A stretch of 64,000 bases of DNA. Origin: Boletus sp. NGJ. Lineage: Eukaryota; Basidiomycota; Agaricomycetes; Boletales; Boletaceae. The stretch's first letter is position 1, and every line of letters begins with the position of its first letter. The translations under genes were made by a program, and so were the position numbers. The stretch is from positions 124,001 to 188,000 of the forward strand of contig JAGTXK010000178.1 of the NCBI GenBank assembly GCA_019096195.1, in the 5' to 3' direction. This document shows, piece after piece, positions 58,312 through 64,000 of this stretch. The notes under the pieces were generated by a model that saw only the letters and a program-made list of their open reading frames with translations, made no database searches and was not told the origin of the DNA.

Positions 58312-59111
58312 TACCACTGAATGGCAGATCCCAGGCTGTGTTGGAAGGGTTTCTGGATTGCTGCTCCCTGTATTTCAATTAAGTGCAATTCAAGTGTAGT
58401 GATAGATAGGCACATATATTCTTATTAACGATTTGAAACCCACGCCAAACATAGTGTGTATATAGTGTGGAAGCAAGTGCATTGATGACATCACATAACC
58501 ACTCAAAGAGTGCTTGATAGAATGCCAGCAACTTGATAGAGACAGCCATATGAGGCTGAGATGGAGCAGTGGGGAAAAAACCAAAATGAAGGAGCATCTG
58601 AGCCACCATTGCACACTTGCAGCTCGTGACATCAATAGTAGTAAAATCTGAATGATGTTAGGGCTTCTAAATGGAACCAGGATGGCATACACTTACAGTT
58701 AAAATGGAGAGCAAGTAGTTGAGTAGATTTGTGCAGGCAGCTGCCAATCTGGCAGAGGGAGATGGACTGTGGGTTTGGTGCCAGTGGTTTCCCAAGCATT
58801 CTGGACATATAGTGCAAATGGGGCAAAACAAGAATACAAATGACATCCTTCCAGTTTGCATACAAATGTTTGGCAGTTGCATCAGAAAGGACACATTGGC
58901 ATGACTTTGCAGTTTGTGTTTCGGATCCATGGCTTGAATTGTGAGCTTCCTGGATGGTCTGTTTGTGAGCATCATGGATGATTACCTCTGGTTCAGCATC
59001 GCTAGGAATGTATCAGCAAATCCATGATTTTGCCACAGTGCCACAGTGGCTACAGTTGAGGTCAGGCACTAACAATATTTGTCTTATAGCAAAATTAATC
59101 ATTTTTGGTGT

Positions 59112-59204
59112 GACTGTACAGTGGGGACCTAAGTATACCACTGTAAATCACTATGCCACTGTACAGGCAGTATAGTGGTACAGTTAGGTCCCCACTGCAC
59201 AGCC
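59112..59204. repeat. Miniature hairpin element at an inversion breakpoint
   Basis: About 93 bp. The left arm is GACTGTACAGTGGGGACCTA with more, and the right arm is the inverse, beginning GGCTGTGCAGTGGGGACCTA. Arms are about 33 bp with a few mismatches around a short loop. It resembles a MITE. It lies precisely where the fold-back element is broken. Confidence 0.6.
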
Positions 59205-59820
59205 ACCAAAGTGTAATAAAAGTGTAGTCACAAAGTGTACCAAAGAAGTGTAGACATACACTCAGAAAAACAAAATCCAAGTCCATTTTCCCACACTCAG
59301 TGTTCAAAAAGCGGACATTATTTGCCAATGTTTGTGCCACCATTCTTATATAAACAAGCCAGACTTCAAAAACTTTCCCACACTCTCTTGTTTCTTAATT
59401 TTATCCTTCTCTACTCATCACATAAAGTCAACACTTCACTTTGTAAATCATTAGGATTGGGATTGGGATTGGGATTGGAACTGGGACTAGGATTAGAATT
59501 AGAATTAGAATTAGAATTAGTATAATTAATATTTGATTGAATTTAAAATTAGAATTGGCTTGAAATTGCATTAGGATTAGGATTATGATTGCTAAGCCAC
59601 TATGGAAGCACTATATATACTATGGCATCACTATGACCACTATGGAAGTACTATGAGAATACTATGAGACACTATGACAGACTATGGCCAGACTATAAAC
59701 AGACTATGAGACACTGTCATAGTACTATTAAACCACTATCCAGTTGGACCCTCACTATGAGCACTATGTTACTGTCTAGTACTGTCCAGCACTAGACAGC
59801 TAGTCCTGTTTTTACTGATG
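59204..59820 (-). mobile_element. Fold-back element copy 2, half B (inverted)
   Basis: The inverse of 8280-8855 in copy 1: TACACTTT words, TATATAA (59347), a GGGATTGGGATTGGG run (59455-59490), TAGAATTAGAATTAG, then CTATGA words. The end carries a hairpin (CTGTCTAGT/ACTAGACAG) and the terminus CATCAGTAAAAACAGGA (complement of 59804-59820). Confidence 0.8.
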
Positions 59821-60405
59821 CTCCTACTCCTGGCAGTCAGTGAATGGGGCATAAATGCCTTGTTCTGCTGGCTCTTGTGAGTCTTTCATTGCTTTGAAAG
59901 AAGTCTTTGCTGATTCTAGGACCTCTGCAGCAGAACCTTCATCATAATCATGTATATATCATTGGTTGACCAGATTATCAATGTCATATGGCTGAGATTT
60001 CTTGCCAGATAGATCAGTGGTAGGAGCAGCAATGCTACCATCATGGTTGCCTGAATAACTCTCCCACCTAGCTGCCTCCATGAGATTATCAGGTGGGTCA
60101 TCCTGGATGGGCAACTCATTGTGCCCAGCATTTTTGCTGACATGGTGCACTGCCACACTCTGCAGGGCTTGCACTTGGCAACAAGGAGAATGGCCAATGT
60201 GCTATCATACCCTGCTCATTGTCAGGAATCCCTGGCCATAGCAGGTGCACTGATATTGCATGGAATTTTGGAACTGTTGACTCAGTGGCGCGTGGGTCAA
60301 CAAGAAGAATGAGACGAAAACCTACATTTACCAATCCGTAAGCTTAGCAGTGTTCAGTTAGTAATACCATGTGATGCATCTAACAAAATCTTAGGGTTTC
60401 CATTC
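59821..60405 (-). pseudogene. N-terminal part of the Plavaka transposase, inverted relative to the rest
   Basis: On the minus strand, near 59960, is SGKKSQPYDIDNLVNQ. It is followed by YDEGSAAEVLESAKTSFKAM and a IYAPFTDCQE stretch ending at 59821. This corresponds to FDEQCAADVLESAKTVFELM and GAYAPFADHSKWKLANW of the copy at 26.7 kb. The remainder of the transposase continues on the plus strand from 60861. The 60340-60405 part has no recognisable coding. Stops are present. Confidence 0.75.
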
Positions 60406-60411
60406 CACCAT

Positions 60412-60860
60412 TGTGCATTTTTGGTACACTTTTGGTACACTTTGTTTGCTACACTGTACTACACTCTGCTACACTTTTGCTACATTTGGTGTGCATTTTT
60501 GCTATACTGTACTACACTCTTTTTGTACAACATTTGACTACATCTTTGACTACACTTTTTATACAATTTTTGACTACACTTTTTATATACTTTTGACTTA
60601 GAGATAGGATTAGAATTGGAATTGAGATTGAGATTGAGATTGGGATTTGGATTAGCTTAAAATTACTACTATGAATATGACTACTATAAATGTACTATGA
60701 ATGCTATGATACTATGACACTATGATACTATGAAGACTATGAATATACTATGGATACTATGAATACACTTTCAATACTATGACACTATAAATACTATAAG
60801 TTTTCTATGAAACTACTATGGCACTATGAGCACTATGATGAAATTCTGTATTTACTAATG
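60412..60860 (+). mobile_element. Fold-back element copy 2, half A
   Basis: Matches the right arm of copy 1 (8874-9390), with a shorter TACACTTT sector. It runs GTGCATTTTTGGTACAC, the GATTGAGATTGGGATTTGG run, CTATGA words, and ends TTCTGTATTTACTAATG. The flanking AG at 60861 pairs with the AG next to the other terminus (complement of 59821-59822). Confidence 0.8.
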
Positions 60861-63500
60861 AGTTAGCCAAGTGACTTACTATAAGCATGAATCAACATGC
60901 AACCAATGAATTGCTGATTGTAAGTGATGTTCAATCAGGAACTTGTAGAGATAATGAAACATGTAATATGCAGACCTGGGAACAGACTCAACCAAGCTAT
61001 AAGAGCTCACATATATTCTTGAATGTGTTAGATCAGCTTTTGACTGGGCATGAGTGGAAGTGCAATCTTGTATGTGCTTGTGGCAACACAGATTATCTTG
61101 GAGAGACAGGAAATGCATAGGAAGGTGAGGTCAAAGAAAATGAAGTTGAAGGCAAGGAGTTGAAGCTCTGGTGGCGAGATCCAGTGGCCTGTGTGTAGGA
61201 ATTAATTGGCCATGCAGCATTCAAAGACAAGATGGCATATGCATTAGAGAAAGTCTATATGGACCATCAAGGACAAACTTGGTGATATGACAAGATGTGG
61301 ACCACAGATTGGTGGTAGAAGACCCAGGTGAGTTCCTGTGAAATCTGCTTTTGGAGATGCACCTTGACAAATTTATTAGTTGCAGTTGCCAGCAGGAGCA
61401 ACAGTGTTGCCCATCCTCCTCACCTCTGACAAGACTCAGTTGTTTAGATTCAAGGGTGATAAGGTTGCATGGCCCATCTATTTAACTATAGAGAATATTT
61501 CCCATCATATTTGTTGTCAGCCTGCCCGCCATGCTTCAATACTGCTGGACTGTCTACTAGTTTCAAAGCTTGACTCATTTGAGAAAACATCTGTTGCTGG
61601 TTACCGCCTCTTCCGCTATTGCATGAAATGAATAGTTGACTCACTTGTCATGACCGGATTGGAGGGTGCCAAAATGGTCTGTGCTGATGGGCTGGTAAGG
61701 CAAGTCTACCCCATCCTTGCCACATTCATTGGCGATCACCCAAAGCAATGCTTGATTGCATATTGTGCAGAAAACCACTGTCCAAAGTGTCATGTGCCTG
61801 CTGATCAATGCAGTGCAAATTCCAAATACCCACCTCGTGATCAGGCATAAACTACACATGTACTCCGAGCACAAGCGGCAAACAAATATCCCCCTGAATT
61901 CATCACAGAGGGCCTTTGCCCCATCTTCTCCCCCTTCTGGGCCAAGCTCCCTTATTCCAACTTTTTCTGTTGCATGACCTCAAACATACTGCACCAGCTC
62001 CACCAAGGGATCACCTCAAGAAGTGGTGCATAGCAATTGCAGGCAAAAGGGCCTTCAACGCTCAGTTTCAGGCAACACCATTTGATCTGGGACTCTGACA
62101 TTTCAAGGCCAGGATTTTGCCAATCAAACAGTGGACTGGTGGTGACCACAAGGAACTTGAGTAGGTTTTTTTGACCACACTGGTGGGTACAAAACCAAAC
62201 ACTGACATGTTTCAAGCCAGTAGAGCACTGCTCAACTTTGCCTATTTAGCACAATATCTTTCCCACACCAACAACACTCTCCAAGCTTTACAAAATGTGC
62301 TGAACACCTTCCATAGGCTCAAGGATGTTTTCATCCTTCTCAGATGTTAGAAGCATTTCAACCTTCTGAAGCTCCATGCACTTGGTCACTATGTTGACTT
62401 GATTCAGCTCTTTGGCAGCCTTAATGGCTTCAACACAGAGAATTATGAGTGCCTTCACATTGACTACACCAAGAAGGCATATGCAGCGAGCAATCACAAG
62501 GACTACAAAATACAGATGATAAGGTGGTTGAACTGTTGGATATTCATATGAGGGTGGTAGTACAGCCACAAATTACATAATCATATGGTACTTAGAAACC
62601 TTTGTACCATAGGTCTTCTCTTCAGTGACTACACTAAAGACTACAGTCTTCTACATGAACTGGCAGGAAGCCATGTCAAGATTTAGGGTATATTTAACCT
62701 GGAATCACTCCTTAACTACTGTTGGGTCAGATGATGACCATAGTGATGATACTGACAACTCATGTGCTGACGCTGAACTGGCAATACATGTGCAGGCATA
62801 TCACATCACACAGCACTCTCAATTTTCAAAGAGGACAGTGCAGTTCCTGATTCAGTTTCAGGGTGCAATAGGATTTGTAGATGCATTACAAGCATTCATT
62901 ACAGACCTTGCCCCCAGACAACAAATGACTTTCCAACCTACTATCCATATTGACTGTTTCAGCAATGTTCAGATTCCCCTCTGGGCACTCATCTATTCAT
63001 CTGGCAATGAGATGGCAAGAATTCACTGACATCCAGAATGTACAAATGGCCCTTGCAAACCTCCTACACTTACACACTATGACACTGTCCTGGTGCAAGT
63101 TGATGTGATGGCTCACAAGATAGGCAGGTTTCATAGTGAGTTAAACCTTGTGTACACATACATAAAACCCAGATTTGATTGATTTTAATCTATAGGACTC
63201 TGTGTGGCTGAGGTTCGAGTTGTCTTCATACTACAGTACCTCCTCACCTTGGGAATTATCCTCATCCACTCGCATATATTCATTGGTTCAAGCCACTTTG
63301 CACCTTTGACAACAACTTGCAAATGTTCCATTTGGGCCATTCAACTTGGAATCACTTGCCAAACACTGCAGTAGTGCCAGTCATGCATTTGATGCAACCC
63401 TGTCATCTTGTTCCCTGGTTTCCAAGTGGGGCTTTGAATTCTTGTTGGGTTTGTGGAGACTCAGGCAGCACTGACTTTTTTTCTTGAATAGGTATATTGA
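60861..63500 (+). pseudogene. Plavaka-type transposase, C-terminal four-fifths
   Basis: Starts mid-protein with ELAK.LTISMNQHATNELLIV and LDQLLTGHEWKCNLVCACGN. It continues ELKLWWRDPVACV, LPAGATVLPILLTSDKTQLF (61385), WPIYLTIENISHHICCQPAR, MVCADGLVRQVYPILATFIG and CAENHCPKCHVPADQC (61770). Then comes a decayed middle, VYLTWNHSLTTVGSDDDHSD (62690) and HIDCFSNVQIPLWALIYSSG (62945), to the 3' end near 63500. It is collinear with 27190-29730, same subfamily. Many stops and frame changes; CpG-poor. The transposon ends were not identified. Confidence 0.8.
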
Positions 63501-64000
63501 TTTATGCACTTTTAAACAGTACAGGGAGCATGGGGTTGTCTAAATTCTACTGTACCCAAGATGAGCCTGCCTTCCTTGGTATACTACATGTGGGCACTGA
63601 TGCCATGTTTGATCAGCACATCCTATCAGCACATTCTCATTCTGGTTGTCGCAAAATCTCAACAACCACAATAGTGTTGGAATACAAGCATGCCCACAGT
63701 CACTAGCATCTGCCTCATTTTGCTACATTGTGCATACTGTATGCCATGCCACGTCACCTTTCATTCTATCCTTTCAATATCCATTGTATGCAGGAAGATA
63801 GTACCCTACACCACCCTTTGCTTTCCATTTTACTGATACATTTATATAGAACTCCCAATGAGTTACTGCTCCCCTCAGTCTGTTGTACCACATGACAACT
63901 GAGTTATTGTTCCAGCCATTGCATATCTGTTATATTTCCACAGCAAAATCTTACAGACAATAGTGTTGGTAGCACACATCAAGATATCTATTAGACTGTG
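63501..64000. other. No recognisable feature
   Basis: AT-rich sequence to the window edge, without a supported ORF. It may be the 3' non-coding part of the Plavaka copy; the window ends before any terminus. Confidence 0.4.

Larger units (their letters stand above)
53025..58990 (-). pseudogene. KDZ transposase (CxC1-type), interrupted
   Basis: Segments in order: ANWKDVICILVLPHLHYMSR (58850), MLLHFGFFPTAPSQPHMAVS and LLAFYQALFEWLCDVINALA, THYVWRGFQIVN (58590-58440). Right of the pogo insertion is SLGSAIQW and left of it YDILQVEVNQRIEAAL, then PLTPRSCASILIQQCPT. Below the LTR are TCFRETIFDRSTADGGNIHV, DGNFHHHHHWSAGDSPSFYE, IDSCETSYEAADGKKQKASM, FNDTGLMVLICHHDIPLFFA and NIDLPGEQQKYVLALVNHLF (the conserved KDZ core). 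Then come LCMVVSLGLSDGKGTKYLWS and IGSSFKWDKLDQVVGGAQQA near 53100. The catalytic core motifs are readable, but additional stops occur after 54015, so it is inactive even apart from the insertions. Confidence 0.85.
53025..59000 (-). mobile_element. KDZ transposon split by a pogo element and a solo LTR
   Basis: A Kyakuja-Dileera-Zisupton element on the minus strand. Reading from about 59000 down: the N-terminal region (58990-58400), interrupted by the pogo-like element (55767-58311); the next coding part (55766-55483); a solo LTR (54499-55482); and the rest (54498-53025). Removing the two insertions on paper leaves adjacent KDZ coding sequence at both junctions, so both came after the KDZ element. 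Termini and target duplication of the KDZ itself are not resolved. CpG content is low throughout, except in the LTR. Confidence 0.8.

Overview
The window is a piece of an Agaricomycete (mushroom-forming basidiomycete) chromosome. The evidence is host genes with many short introns (about 45-70 bp), a fibrillarin gene with a GAR domain, a PMT-type O-mannosyltransferase, a CHAT-TPR protein of the kind expanded in these fungi, and repeat families typical of the class: KDZ, Plavaka/CACTA-like, Tnp2-type CACTA, pogo/CENP-B-like, hAT, Tc1/mariner and Ty3/gypsy elements. All family assignments come from motifs recognised by eye; no database was searched. I cannot name an order or species.

Layout. 0-10 kb is gene-bearing and CpG-containing. 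It holds the tail of an unknown gene, a deleted Tc1/mariner element, the decayed 3' half of a flavin amine oxidase, an apparently intact amino-acid permease (minus strand), a deleted hAT element, a CHAT-TPR pseudogene and a 1.46 kb fold-back element. 10.6-30.4 kb is a CpG-poor repeat block: satellite-like tandem repeats, a gypsy 3' end with its LTR, one Plavaka-type element split by a solo LTR, and a 7.6 kb Plavaka/CACTA-like element with visible termini. 30.4-42.3 kb is a second gene island: a longer CHAT-TPR copy, the 5' half of an amine oxidase, fibrillarin, the O-mannosyltransferase and a tandem duplicate of its 3' end. 42.3-64 kb is CpG-poor again: a Tnp2-type CACTA relic, minisatellite, unrecognised degenerate sequence, a gypsy solo LTR, a KDZ element split by a pogo element and by a solo LTR, and a Plavaka copy rearranged by a small inversion.

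How it fits together. Only the permease and fibrillarin look fully functional. The O-mannosyltransferase is complete except for an N-terminal region where the reading frame shifts twice. The two gene islands share a segmental duplication (CHAT gene plus its downstream flank), and the two amine-oxidase halves sit at opposite ends of the TE block in permuted order. The right flank of one duplicate has lost its CpGs as TpG/CpA, a methylation-decay signature.

The most unusual element is a CATAGT-rich fold-back family at 7.93-9.39 kb and 59.2-60.86 kb. It has CATCAGTAAA termini, telomere-like GGGATT runs able to form a G-quadruplex, and a short shared reading frame. In the second copy one inversion, broken inside the element and next to a small hairpin element, explains why the N-terminal part of the surrounding transposase lies on the opposite strand. 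I found no clear evidence of a new gene system; the novelty is in repeat architecture and genome rearrangement.
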